Source: Sciurus carolinensis
Taxonomy: Eukaryota > Chordata > Mammalia > Rodentia > Sciuridae
Reading direction: 5' to 3'
Assembly: GCF_902686445.1 (NCBI RefSeq)
Contig: NC_062232.1
Location: 14,429,105-14,493,104, forward strand
DNA length: 64,000 bases
This document shows, in pieces, positions 11,205 to 21,600 of this stretch. Position 1 is the stretch's first letter. Each line of letters starts with the position of its first letter. The notes under the pieces are model-generated. The model made no database searches, was not told where the DNA came from, and worked only from the letters and a program-made list of their open reading frames with translations. A program made the translations under genes and the position numbers.

Positions 11205-11290
11205 ATATCTCAAATATGTATACATAGGTGTGTATGCAATTTTATGTACACATGTATATATGTATGTACATGTGTGTAGTAATGTTTATA
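11205..11290. repeat. Low-complexity (AT/GT)n tract
   Basis: Alternating purine-pyrimidine sequence made of ATGTATAC, TGTGTATG and ACATGTATATATG units. It has no coding value. Confidence 0.7.
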
Positions 11291-11459
11291 TCTTCATGCA
11301 TATATCTCTTAATTCTTTCCAATGAAGAGGCCAACAAGCAAAGACATCCCACTAAAATGGGCACATCTAGCACTGAGATCTTGATATCTAATACCATTCA
11401 TACAAGAGGATCCTGTATATATTGTTATACCAGAAAGTAAGGACATGCTCAAAAAAATG

Positions 11460-12620
11460 ATGAGAACCTGTCACAAAGATACGGGAACTGCTTAAAGGAG
11501 TTCCTAAAAAATAAAATAAAATAAAAAAAAGGAGTTCCTGCTGGTCAAACCTGGGACAATTTGAGCACGTACATAATTAAGCACAACAATGAATTATAAA
11601 CCAATGGAAAAAAACAGATAAATTCATGAATCCATACTGCTTAGATAGATAGATGATAGACAGATGGCTAACTGGGGCAGAGGGAAAATCTCCTGCCAAT
11701 TAGTTGAACATCAAGAACCAACAGGTCAATGTGGATGAGGTATTGGAGTTGGGAAAAAATAATCATTTTGTACCCTTCATGATAAAGATTGGCTCTAGCA
11801 AGAATCATCAACAAATTATAAATCCAGGAAAGTATTTTGATGAAAAGCAGGATATTTGCATGAACTTAAAGTGTCTCCATATAGACTGTATATTAGATGC
11901 AAGGGGGGTAGGGATCCAGGAATATTATAGTGGAGATATTGAGTAATTAAAATTGATCTCACCGATGAGGGTCAGGTAAACATCATGTACCTCCAGATGT
12001 GATACATTAGGAAAGGTATACTATCTATTCAGTTTTCTGGCAAAGAATGCATAATCCAAATCAAATCAGGAGAAAGCAAGGCAAACAAAAATGGAAAATA
12101 TTCTGTAATAATAAGTAAAGTTGGGGGATTGGTTGGGGGACATTTTCAAAAAAAAGCAATATTTTCAAAGACAAAGAAAAACTGTGGAAATATTCTAGAT
12201 TAATGGAAGCTAAAGCAACTTAAGAACTACAGATGATACCTGACCCTAGACCATAACCTGACCCTAGACTGTATCCTTCCCTGGAGGAATGTGAATGGCA
12301 TTATTGAGGTCAACTGCCAAAATTGGAATACAAAAGATAGTTAAATTTCAATGTTAAATGTACTGGGATTGCAAGTTGAACTGTGGTTGTGTAAGAAAAT
12401 ATCTCCAACAAGAGCAAAAGGTCATGATGTATATATAGGTAACTTACCCTTAAAAGGTTCAGAAAAAAAAATTATACAGATAATGAGTTGGAGATACAGA
12501 TAGAGTAAATGCTAAGACAAATGGGGTAATAGATGAAAAATAGAAAGGGCATAAAGGTATTATTTTTGCGACTTTTCTGTAAGTCTAAAGGTATTCCCAA
12601 ATAAATAAGTTCTCTTAAAA
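11460..12620 (+). mobile_element. Old L1 (L1ME-like) 3' UTR
   Basis: Blocks such as 'gtatccttccctggaggaatgtgaatggcattattgaggtcaactgccaaaattggaatac', 'aatgttaaatgtactgggattgcaagttgaactgtggttgtgtaagaaaat' and 'aacttacccttaaaaggttcag' follow the 3' UTR of old L1ME-type elements. An AAAATA-rich run at 11507-11530 and an (AGAT)n patch at 11642-11665 are embedded. Confidence 0.6.
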
Positions 12621-13555
12621 GTTTACTAGTTTGAAACTTGATACTGAAACTCTTTGTCCTAGTCATGTGCCCTGGGCTTAATCCTAGAACTCAGAGTTAA
12701 AGCTGAGGATCTGACCCTTCTCACGGAAGTCACAAACAAGGGGGTTCTGGAAAGGAACATGTGCCCAGCCTGTCCAACCATGAAAGATGTTTCAGTAAAC
12801 CAGTCATTAAATGCAGTGGAGCACAGTGTTCTGAGGAACTTCGTATGGAAAGTTTTGTACCAGAAAGCACTGAGCAGGATGGATGATCAGAAGGAGCTTT
12901 ACTTGGAAGGAGGGGGACCTGCAGAAGGAAGTGCCAGTTCTGGGAATCAGGCCTCCTTCAATTGTGCCTCCTTCTTTTAGAATGTAGGCCCAGAAGAAAT
13001 GTCCGCAGAACATCCATGGCCCCTGTCAACATCTTCGTTTCTTTCCTGGGTGTCCAGGAGCCTAGTATGAGTCAGTCAGAGGGGAGCAAGCAAGCAAGGT
13101 AAGAACCGCTCATAGGAGGGTTCCTATGGTATGATTCGTGATGCCTGGAGTCTCCCACATAATCATTATTAGGCACAAATAACCTTTGTCCTGAATATAA
13201 ACACTGCTGACTTTGATCCCCTGGAAGCCTGAAGTTGTAAATATCACTAGTTGCCAAGTCAGATATGCATCTATAGTGGACATATTTTATGCACTGCCAC
13301 AGATTCTCTGGGCCTCCATGGTCTTCTGGCCTTTTTATTTCCAGTTGCCCTCCTAAAGACCCTCTCAATGAGCTTCTGCTGCCTGCCATACCCCCTGGAG
13401 TTTCTGGCACCTCCCACCATTTCCAGACTTGAACAAATCCCTCCACAGGGCGTGCCTGAGGCTTTGTTTCCAGTGCACCCAGAATAACAGAATGTGGAAA
13501 ATCTTTGGGAATTTTGTCTCCCAGACCAAACAGTGGAGTTATCATAGGGCTCCTT
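12621..13555. other. Unique sequence with unsupported open frames
   Basis: Open frames exist on both strands (plus 12759-12980, minus 13072-13656), but none shows a known domain, and the longest begins inside the L2 repeat that follows. I see no gene here. Confidence 0.45.
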
Positions 13556-13870
13556 TCTTTTCCTCCAACTCCCAAAGCACACTCCAAGCTTTTGCATGTG
13601 CTGTTTATCTGGAACATTCTCCTCTCATACCTGCATAGCTTACTCTCTTGGATCATTGTCCAAATGTTAACCTACTCACTGAGGTCTTCCCTGCTCTCTC
13701 AACTTAAAATCGCACACACTCCCCTCTATACTCTCTCAATCTCATTTATTTTTCTCTGTTTCCAAATTATATCTTTATCACTTTCTAAGAGTGATTTATG
13801 TATTAATTTGGTAAGCTCCATAAATGCGGAGACATTCAATAAATATTCATAAGTCAAATGGAAAAGTGGA
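13556..13870 (+). mobile_element. L2 LINE 3' end
   Basis: The order 'ccaagcttttgcatgtgctgtttatctggaacattctcctctcatacctgc', 'actgaggtcttccctg' and 'aagctccataaatgcggagacattcaataaatattc' is that of the L2 ORF end and 3' tail. Confidence 0.75.
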
Positions 13871-13918
13871 TGAATGGATAGACAGATGGATAAATGGATG
13901 GGTAGATGAAGTAGTGGG
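13856..13918 (+). repeat. (GGAT)n-like simple repeat
   Basis: Imperfect tetranucleotide repeat GGATGAATGGATAGACAGATGGATAAATGGATGGG directly after the L2 tail, a common place for such runs. Confidence 0.75.
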
Positions 13919-14054
13919 TGATGAGGAGCTTCATGGCTCAGGACCTCTGTAAGCATGGCACAAAAAGTACTTGATTGGGAGTCAGGTTCTCCGGGTATGG
14001 AACTGGTTTGATGTAAATACCATGTGTGACCTTGGGTAAGGAGAATCATTTACA

Positions 14055-14240
14055 TTCAAACTGAACTTTAGCTCATATTTTCTCCTTAGATCCTGAAAAT
14101 AATTCTGTAGGATGGGTAAGTCTTATCTTTGTTTTATAGATGAAGAAACTGAGGCTTAGAAAAGTTAGGTGACTTCATTGGGATCACACACACAATTTCA
14201 GAGAAATATCACGTGAGGGCCAGAGGCCCACTGACCCATT
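14055..14240 (-). repeat. MIR SINE, antisense
   Basis: 'ctgtaggatgggtaagtcttatctttgttttatagatgaagaaactgaggcttagaaaagttaggtgac' is the reverse complement of the MIR core. 14241-15448 has no recognisable element. Confidence 0.8.
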
Positions 14241-15448
14241 TTAGGCTTAAACTATGATTAGATATATAAATGAAAGAGGGCATCCTATGCCAGGGGAGTG
14301 TTGCAGGAAATGACTTCAATGGTAATTTGGCTAAATAGTATCAAGTATCTCATTACCATGTTAATAATAATTAAACAGGTGTCAGGAAAATAAGTACAAT
14401 ATTGCTAAGTTTAAATGATTTTTACAAGGCAGAAATGAATTTATTCTGTCTCAATATTTCAAATGTACTCTATGTAATGTGATGTATTTCACAAATAATA
14501 TAGGTTCTCTTTCTGTCAAGTTCATTGTCTTTGAAAGCTGGCACCATCAACTGCCAAGTGCAGAGAGAAGAGTCAGCTAGTCAATAAACAACATTGAACT
14601 TATTTTATTCAATAATTTACTTATCCTAGAATTCAATCAATGCTTTTTAAATGCCTTTGATGATGACAAAGAGGTTTGAGAATCTGCTAGGGTCTCTGTA
14701 CTGAGACTAGGTTGGGGGACATTTTGTGGATATAGACATGTGGGTAGACAGAAGTAAAAGCAGCAGCCACCAGGGACCTAGCACCACCTCTTCCTCAAAA
14801 TACCAGAGTTGGAAAACAATAGATGTGCAGGAGGCTTTGCATTATCAAAACTCTCTAGATCCAATGCAGTCAAAACCCAAGCTCCCCACTTCAAAGGTCT
14901 TTGGACAGGGTTAATCAAGATGTAGGAAATCCTTCACAAAGAGCACCCAAAACCTTTAATAGTTTGTCAGCAGATTATTTCTTCCTTTTACTCTTGCCAA
15001 GTTAATGGGAGAAGAGTTTGGAGCCAAAAGTAAGATTGGGGGTGTGCAAATTTCCAAAATTCTTCTGTGAAAGACACACTCCTTACTTGCTAGTTTATCC
15101 TCCATTAGATAGGTGGGAAAAACACTTATGGAGAAACCCAGAAACAGACAAAACATAAAAATAAGTATAAATAAAACGGAGCCATGCCAAGACCTGATAT
15201 TTTTCAACCTTAAATTTCAGATGTGGCTGCCAGTTGAGGAGTCAGGGGTTTTAAGAGAAGCTGGTTAGTGTCATCTCTGGAGGACTTCCTTTGGGAACAT
15301 TTTTAGAAACCACAGCATGGGTGCCTTCATGGTTGTCCCATGGAAACACCGACCCAGGACTCTGTACTCAGAAAGTCACTGTCTAGGGTCTGATGTGCTA
15401 GTGTTGTTATGTTGAAATTCTTAATATTTTTATCCTAAAATTTGTGGG

Positions 15449-15563
15449 TTTTTTCTTGAGATAGTCTTCCTGTGTTGCCTAGGCTGACCTGGAACTCCTG
15501 GACTCAAGCAATCCTCAGTTTCCCAAGTAGCTGGGACTATAGGTGTATGTCACTGTGCGTGGC
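15449..15563 (-). mobile_element. B1 SINE monomer
   Basis: 'cttgagatagtcttcctgtgttgcctaggctgacctggaactcctggactcaagcaatcc...agctgggactataggtgtatgtcactgtgcgtggctg' is a reverse-complement B1 without an ID half. Confidence 0.8.
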
Positions 15564-15573
15564 TGAATTTGTG

Positions 15574-15774
15574 AGTTTCTTTCTTTTTTCCATTTTGTTT
15601 GGGTACTGGAATGTGAATCCAGGGCACTACAGTCCCAGTCCTTTTATTTTTTATTTTTGAGACAGTTTCTGAGGGTCTCGCTAAACTGTTCAGGCTGGCC
15701 TTGAACTTGTGATTCTTCTGTCTCAGCCTCCTGAGTTGCTGTGGGATTACAGGTATTTACCACCATACCCAGCA
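15574..15774 (-). mobile_element. B1-ID dimeric SINE
   Basis: A diverged reverse-complement ID half (15601-15640) is followed by a B1 half ending 'attacaggtatttaccaccatacccagca'. Flanks TGAATTTGTG (15564-15573) and TGAATTTATG (15775-15784) look like a 10-base TSD with one mismatch. It inserted at the edge of the preceding B1. Confidence 0.82.
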
Positions 15775-15784
15775 TGAATTTATG

Positions 15785-17112
15785 TTTTGTAAGGGAAGTT
15801 CTATGGAACAACAGAGCATGGGGTTTGGGTTTTATAGCCTGAACCACCTTGACTCCACCTCTTTCCCCAAATGGATTCTTGACCATCCCTTCTTCTCCAC
15901 CTGCTGGAGCCCTAACCCTGCCTATCTCCTCCTCTCTGCCCTGTGACCACTGCCATGATCTACCTGGGCACTGGGGGAAAGAGTGAAGTGGTATGGGGAG
16001 GGCAGAGTAGGGAGCTACAGAGATAGACTCATGTTCTACCTGGCATAAGGACCAAAAATGTCAGAGGTCAGGGTTGCATTTGCCCTATGGAGTATCTGGT
16101 AGGACATGGTCACAACTGTCCCTGCCCTGGGTTGGCAGGACCATGGTGTATTCTGTGGGCATCTTGGTAGGTGTAATTCTATAGCCCACCCCAATGTAGG
16201 TATGGAAGTTGTAATCCTTTGAGGGCTGGCTATCTGCCATGGTTGTGGTGGCAGGCCATGGGAAGAGGAAATTGACTTCCCCCCTGGAGCCAGGACACTG
16301 ATTTTTGATCCAGTGGTAGGAGGAACCTGGCAGGCAGTGGAAAATGAGCACCCCATCACCTGATGGGACCCTTCTGGGTACCTGTGAAGGTTTAATATTA
16401 CACAAAATAGAAACTAAAAAAATACAATAACAGAGAGAAACACTTTGTAATTTAAAACATTTTATATTTTAGTACATTTAACAGCGTTCTTTTCCTGATT
16501 TTTGAAGAAAGGAGTCCCCATTTTCATTTGGCACTAGGACTCACAAAGCATGAGGGTCTCCATCAAGTGGACTATAGAATATATCTTCAATAGTTACAAC
16601 TAAAGAAAAGGGAATCATATCCACTATCTTGCCTTGAGCTATCTTGGGGAGTGAGACAGCCCCCATTGGTCTATATAACTACCCAGGAAGCAAATAGTGG
16701 CTTATTTTATTCCTCCCTTCTTACATATTTTGCTCTTGTGTCTATTGACCATGGACCCACATGTTGCTGCCCACTATAAGGTCTGGGAGCAAAGATTTAG
16801 AGTTGTACTTGCTACTGGTCCTGATCTTAAAACTTGAAAGTCTAAAATTCATCATTTTGCATTTAAACCATGTGGGGCCCTCTCCAGCCTCCTCTGGCCC
16901 TCCTGCCTTTAAGCATGTATGGGTCATGCTTGCCTGCCTTCCAAACCATCTGGGACACATTCAGGCACAGGCAAGACTTTCTTGTTTCAAATGATTTTTG
17001 CCTCACAGGTGGGCACCTGAAGGATAGAAATGTTTGTGGGATTCTCCCAAATAGTAATGTTTGGTGGAGGCAGAAGGGAAAAGCAACATGTTTGTAAGAT
17101 CATATGCAGTTA
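15785..17112. other. Unique sequence with one possible exon-like open stretch
   Basis: No repeat is recognised. On the minus strand two overlapping frames stay open across 16036-16405, and the interval is preceded in that sense by 'accttcacag' (near 16383), which looks like a splice acceptor. The peptide in one frame includes 'YNFHTYIGVGYRITPTKMPT'. I cannot assign it to a family, so it is not called a gene. Confidence 0.3.
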
Positions 17113-17117
17113 CTACC

Positions 17118-17535
17118 TGTTATAGTTTGGATGTGAGGTGTCCCCCAAAAGCTCACATGTGAGACAATGCAAGAAGGTTCAGAGGAGAAATGGGTTGTAA
17201 GAATCTTAACCCAATCAGTGAATTAATCCCTGGTGGGATTAATTTAAGTGACAGGGTGTGGCTGAAGGAGGTGGGAATTGGGGCGTGGTGATGGGGTATA
17301 TATTTTGTATCTGGAGAGTGGGGTCTCTCTCCCTCTCTGCTTCCTGATGATGCAAGCCGCTCCCCTCTGCCACACTCTTCCACCATGATGTTCAGCCTCA
17401 GCTCAAGCCCCGAGGAATGGAGCTGGCCTTCTATGGACTAAGACCTCAGAAACCGTGAACCCTCAAACTTTTCTTCCTCTACAATTGTTCTGGTCAGATC
17501 TTTTAGTCACAGCAGCGAAAAGTCTGATTAAAACA
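17118..17535 (+). mobile_element. Solo LTR, MaLR-like (ERVL group)
   Basis: The element begins TGTTATAGTTTGGATGTGAGGTG, includes the conserved 'ccaatcagtgaattaatccc', a TATA-like 'gggtatatattttgta', 'cttccaccatgatg' and ends 'gtctgattaaaaca'. It has TG...CA ends and a perfect 5-base TSD CTACC (17113-17117 and 17536-17540), as expected for ERVL/MaLR insertions. There is no internal region. The minus frame 17153-17386 lies within the LTR. 17541-18384 holds nothing recognised. Confidence 0.85.
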
Positions 17536-18384
17536 CTACCTCTTTTTTTCTTCAAGTGTTAAAATGGGAGCCTAGCAATTAATGCAATAATTAATCAAAA
17601 TACACACTCCAATGGACAAACCTGAACAAAACCTGATGAAGTCAGGCAGTGAGAGAAAAAAAAAAAAGTTTTCTGTTTTGAGGGAGTTAGAAGCATTTCC
17701 CATTCCAAATTTAAAAAGCAAAATGAATTAAAATAAACTCCAAATGAACTCCAGGCTCAAAATTCATGAGTAGCTCAGAAATGAACTGTTGGGTTATCTC
17801 AACTGTGCTGAACATTTTCTTCAGTTACTCCCATCAATGGTTGAGCTCATCAGTTTTGGAAGGCATCCTAGTATGTCTCATTAGCTGTTTGAAACTGTTG
17901 ATGTCAGAACACATCACTCTTACTTTTTCAACGAGAATAAATGGATTCAATGTCCACTCTAACAGTGTTATAATCTATGGTCCAGGAAGAAGTTGGTCCT
18001 GGATGGTCGCCTGGTTGCATCTGACGCCATCCACAGCTGCCAGTGCCTAGCCATCAGCATGCATTATAAGGGAGACAACAAAAGCCCACCAATTATACAT
18101 CTGGAGTGCTTGCTAAGTTTAGAGGCATCCATTAGGGGACTCTTGTTCTTAGCAAAATGGAAGTTTATTATTTAGAAATTCTGTTTTGAATTATTAATTT
18201 ATGTAGAAATAAGAAATGCTTGGGTTTTTAAACTAGATCTGCTTTGGTCTACAAAGCCATTCTGCCTATTTTAAGATGAGGAAAGGCTATCTGTTTATCC
18301 AGAAGAGAATTGACTAGTTGTTGAGTACCTTGTAAAGTAGCAAATGATGGGCCATTTTAAATGAGTTTGGTTTAGTTAAGTCTG

Positions 18385-18540
18385 TGGACTATTCAATATC
18401 ATTATCCCCATTTTACAGAACAGAAAACTATCATTTAACCATTTAGGGGTTAAGTAACCTACCCAGACTCTCACAGTCATTAAAGAACAGAGACATGGCT
18501 TTACAACATCTGCAGACTCCTAAACCAAGGCTCTGGGTTT
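18385..18540 (-). repeat. MIR SINE, antisense
   Basis: 'attatccccattttacagaacagaaaactatcatttaacca...ggttaagtaacctacccagactctcacagtcat' corresponds to the reverse complement of the MIR core. 18541-19300 is unassigned. Confidence 0.7.
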
Positions 18541-19479
18541 TGAAGAAAAAGGGGAAAGGTCATGTAAAAATTATCACTCTCTATGCTCTATGTCAAGTGG
18601 TAAAATTTAAAAAATAACCACTGGACCAATCCTCCTGCAGCATTTCTAAACCCTTCATAATCTACTTGTTTAGTAGGACACACACACCATACATAGTTTT
18701 ATACATATGCACATACAAACTAGTCCTTGAATATTCACCAGCCTAGTCAGCAGTCACCTCCATTCTAGAATCCTTCAAGTTCAGAACCAGGTTAAAAGGA
18801 AGGTCAACTGAATAAGTGCTCTAAGCACCAACCTCCAAAGGCAATGATGTCCCCATGGAAATCAGAAATATGCTACCATCTAATTCAGATCTCCTTTATG
18901 TAATCACCAAAATCTAAATTGGTCCTACTCCAACCAAGTACACAGCAGTAAATGAAAAAATTCTGTTGGTGTCAGTTCTACTTCTCCACTAAATAACTGC
19001 TGCATTCATGATGAAAGGCTATCATCAAAAACACCCTAAATGATTAGTCTGCCAGGAACTCCAATATGCAATATGTTCAGACCTGTTTGGGCTCTGGGCC
19101 CTTGACTGGGTGATATACCCCACTTGTGATATCTAAGTACTGGAATCTCAAGCACTATGCCCAGTCTATTCATTTACACTGTCCATTTACTGTCTCGTGT
19201 GTGGTCCAATGTGTGAAGTCCAGTGTTTTTCTCTGTGCTTGAACTTTCCCTCTGATTCAGTTTGGAGCAGATCTTGATTGTTCTGCTGACCTTCCATACC
19301 CACCCAAGTTGCCTTTATATGCTAGATTTTGATTTTGGCTTGGGGTAAACTACTTTTTTCTTCTTGTTACATGGCCAACAGGCATGCCTATGAGTACATC
19401 AAACTGGATCTGGCCTGACCTAGCTTTTGACCACATGGGACAAGCAGCCTTCTCTGAGAATCTTCTTAGGATGCTGCTG

Positions 19480-19612
19480 CTTGTTACTTGCTTAACACCT
19501 GTTCTGTCCTCTAATGCATGCTCCTTATTCACTACCAGCCCCAACACGAGGCATAGTACCTGATGTGTAGGTGGTGGTCAATAAATATTTATTGAATAAA
19601 TGGATGGATTAA
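19480..19612 (+). mobile_element. L2 3' end
   Basis: 'cctctaatgcatgctccttattcac...gaggcatagtacctgatgtgtaggtggtggtcaataaatatttattgaataaatgg' follows the 3' tail of L2. Confidence 0.65.
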
Positions 19613-19689
19613 TAATTACTTGCTTAGTAGTTATGTGGCACAATGTAAAGATTTTATACATATTAAATTAATTCAATTGTTTGAACTTT

Positions 19690-19792
19690 CCTTTCCCCCA
19701 CTGTATTATATGTTTCTTGAGGACAGATTATGCTTGTCTCTTGTACAATGTGTGACAATAAATACATATTGATTACATGACAACACCTATAG
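19690..19792 (+). mobile_element. Second L2-like 3' end
   Basis: 'ctgtattatatgtttcttgaggacagattatgcttgtctcttgtacaatgtgtgacaataaatacatattg' repeats the order of L2 tail blocks seen just upstream. It may be an independent copy. Confidence 0.5.
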
Positions 19793-20138
19793 TTTTAATG
19801 GTTGAAGTCATATTTCCGAATCTATATCTTTAGATTAGAAGCAACATGAGGACTCATACTTCTTAAATAGGGCAGGGGGTAAGTCCCATATTTGAAAATT
19901 CTCATATTTAAATAGGATGCATCATGGTCAAATTATTTCAATTTGATTCTCTTGCATGAACATTTCTACTGCTGTTGAGTTTTATGCTCTTTTCTTTCCT
20001 TTTATTGAACTCTCTCTATTTTGACTATGTCCTTTGTTTTGGGTTAGACTTACTTTGAAAAAATGTAAAATAAAGAGCATCCTCAGAAAGTACTTCAGCA
20101 GTCAGTTGCAAGTCATGTGGACCCTGGGACTTCAAAAG

Positions 20139-20532
20139 ATGCTGGGTGTTTTTGTGATAGAGGAGGAAAAGTTTATTTGGAGTTCTCAGTCCTTAGATGG
20201 CCAACTCCATTGCTCTGTGCCTGATGTGAAGCAGAACATTATGGTGGGAGGGCATGGATGAGGAAAGCAGCTCAGGACGTGGCAAACAGGAAGCAGAGAG
20301 AGAACTCTGCTCACCAGGACAAAATATAAACTCCAAAGGCATGCCCCCTGTGTCCTACCTCCTCCAGTCACAACCTACCCGCCTACAGATATCATTTACT
20401 TAATCCACATTGTGGATTAATCATCCATGCATTAGGGTAAGGCTCTCATAACCCAATTATTTCTCCTCCAAATCTTCTTGCATTGTCTAACACATGAGCT
20501 TTTGGGGAAACACCTCATATCTAAACCATAAC
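20139..20532 (-). mobile_element. MaLR-like LTR, antisense
   Basis: Read on the minus strand it starts TGTTATGGTTTAGATATGAGGTG and includes 'acaatgcaagaagatttggaggagaaata', matching the solo LTR at 17118 in its 5' part. The middle and 3' parts are diverged or come from a different subfamily. The far end near 20139 is uncertain, and I found no clear TSD. 20533-21060 is unassigned. Confidence 0.7.
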
Positions 20533-21060
20533 ACTGTTTTCCCCCCATTTTGCTTTCATGATTGTTATATATACTTTCTAGGCCTCATTAATCAGGAAAA
20601 TCTTTATTCTTAGAGAAATTTCTTTGTGGGTCACACACACTGTGCTTCATCACAGGTCAGGTATGTTCCAAATGTGTAAAAAATGTAACATTTTAGGTAG
20701 ATGGCTCAATGAAAAACCATTTTGCTTCCTTCCAACAGGTTTTACTAGAATATTCAAATACTATTTTATTCAGTTGAAGTCAAGTGTATGACTTCAACTT
20801 ACCACCCCAAAAGTATGACTTCAGAGAGAATATGAGGTTGTTGAGTTGCTTCATAGTCACTACTTTGAGACACTGAAAGGTAAAAATTTGAAATCAAGGC
20901 CTATGGTCTTGAAAGATCCACTGGAACTTACTCTTCACTTTTCCTTGAAAAGAAAGTTTTCAAAGGGTGTTAACATCTTATCAGACAGCAGTTGCATAGT
21001 TCTTGCTAAAAAACAAAACTCCTGAGCTTTTCAAAAAGATGGTCTTATTTTAAAAAATCA

Positions 21061-21600
21061 TAAATATTCCAATTATTTATTGCTGCATAACAAATTACCC
21101 CAAAATATAGGAACTTAACAACCATTTAATTTTACTCACCATTTTGTTGGTCAGGAATTTAGGAAAGACTCAGATGAACAGATGTCACTGGGGTGATTGC
21201 AATCACATGTCTTCTATAACTATTATGGTCATCATAATCTCTGGCAAGTTGGGCATCCCCACAATGACTTGCTGACAAATCTGGCAGTTGATCCTGTTCA
21301 TCAGCTGGGGCTGTCCACTGGAGCACCAATATTCGGCCTTTCCATGTGGCCTGGGCTTTTCACAGTCAGGTGGCTTCATCCCAATAGGGAAGCATCTGGA
21401 TAACAAGTGTTCAAATAGAGCTAGGCAGAAGTTACAAGACTTGTTCTGGCAGGTCTTAGAAGTCTGGTGGAATCACTTCTGTAACATTCTATTGGTTCCA
21501 AGTAAAACCAGTGCAGATTCAAGATGGTGGAAGGGGAGAATTAGATGCTACTAATTTATGGAAGGAGTGTCAAAGAATTTGCAGCCATCTTTTAAAACTA
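21061..21600 (-). mobile_element. Ancient mammalian interspersed repeat
   Basis: 'ccaattatttattgctgcataacaaattaccccaaaatataggaacttaacaac' is the hallmark of a common old placental repeat. Later blocks ('ggtcaggaatttagg', 'gaggcagaagttacaag'-like, 'attggttcc', 'caagatggtgg') appear in the expected order. I do not name the family. The open frames in this interval are shadows of the repeat. Confidence 0.5.

Noticed and set aside
13072..13656. Minus-strand open frame of 194 codons
   Set aside because: It has no domain or compositional sign of a protein, and its start lies in an L2 repeat. Several competing frames are open on both strands here.
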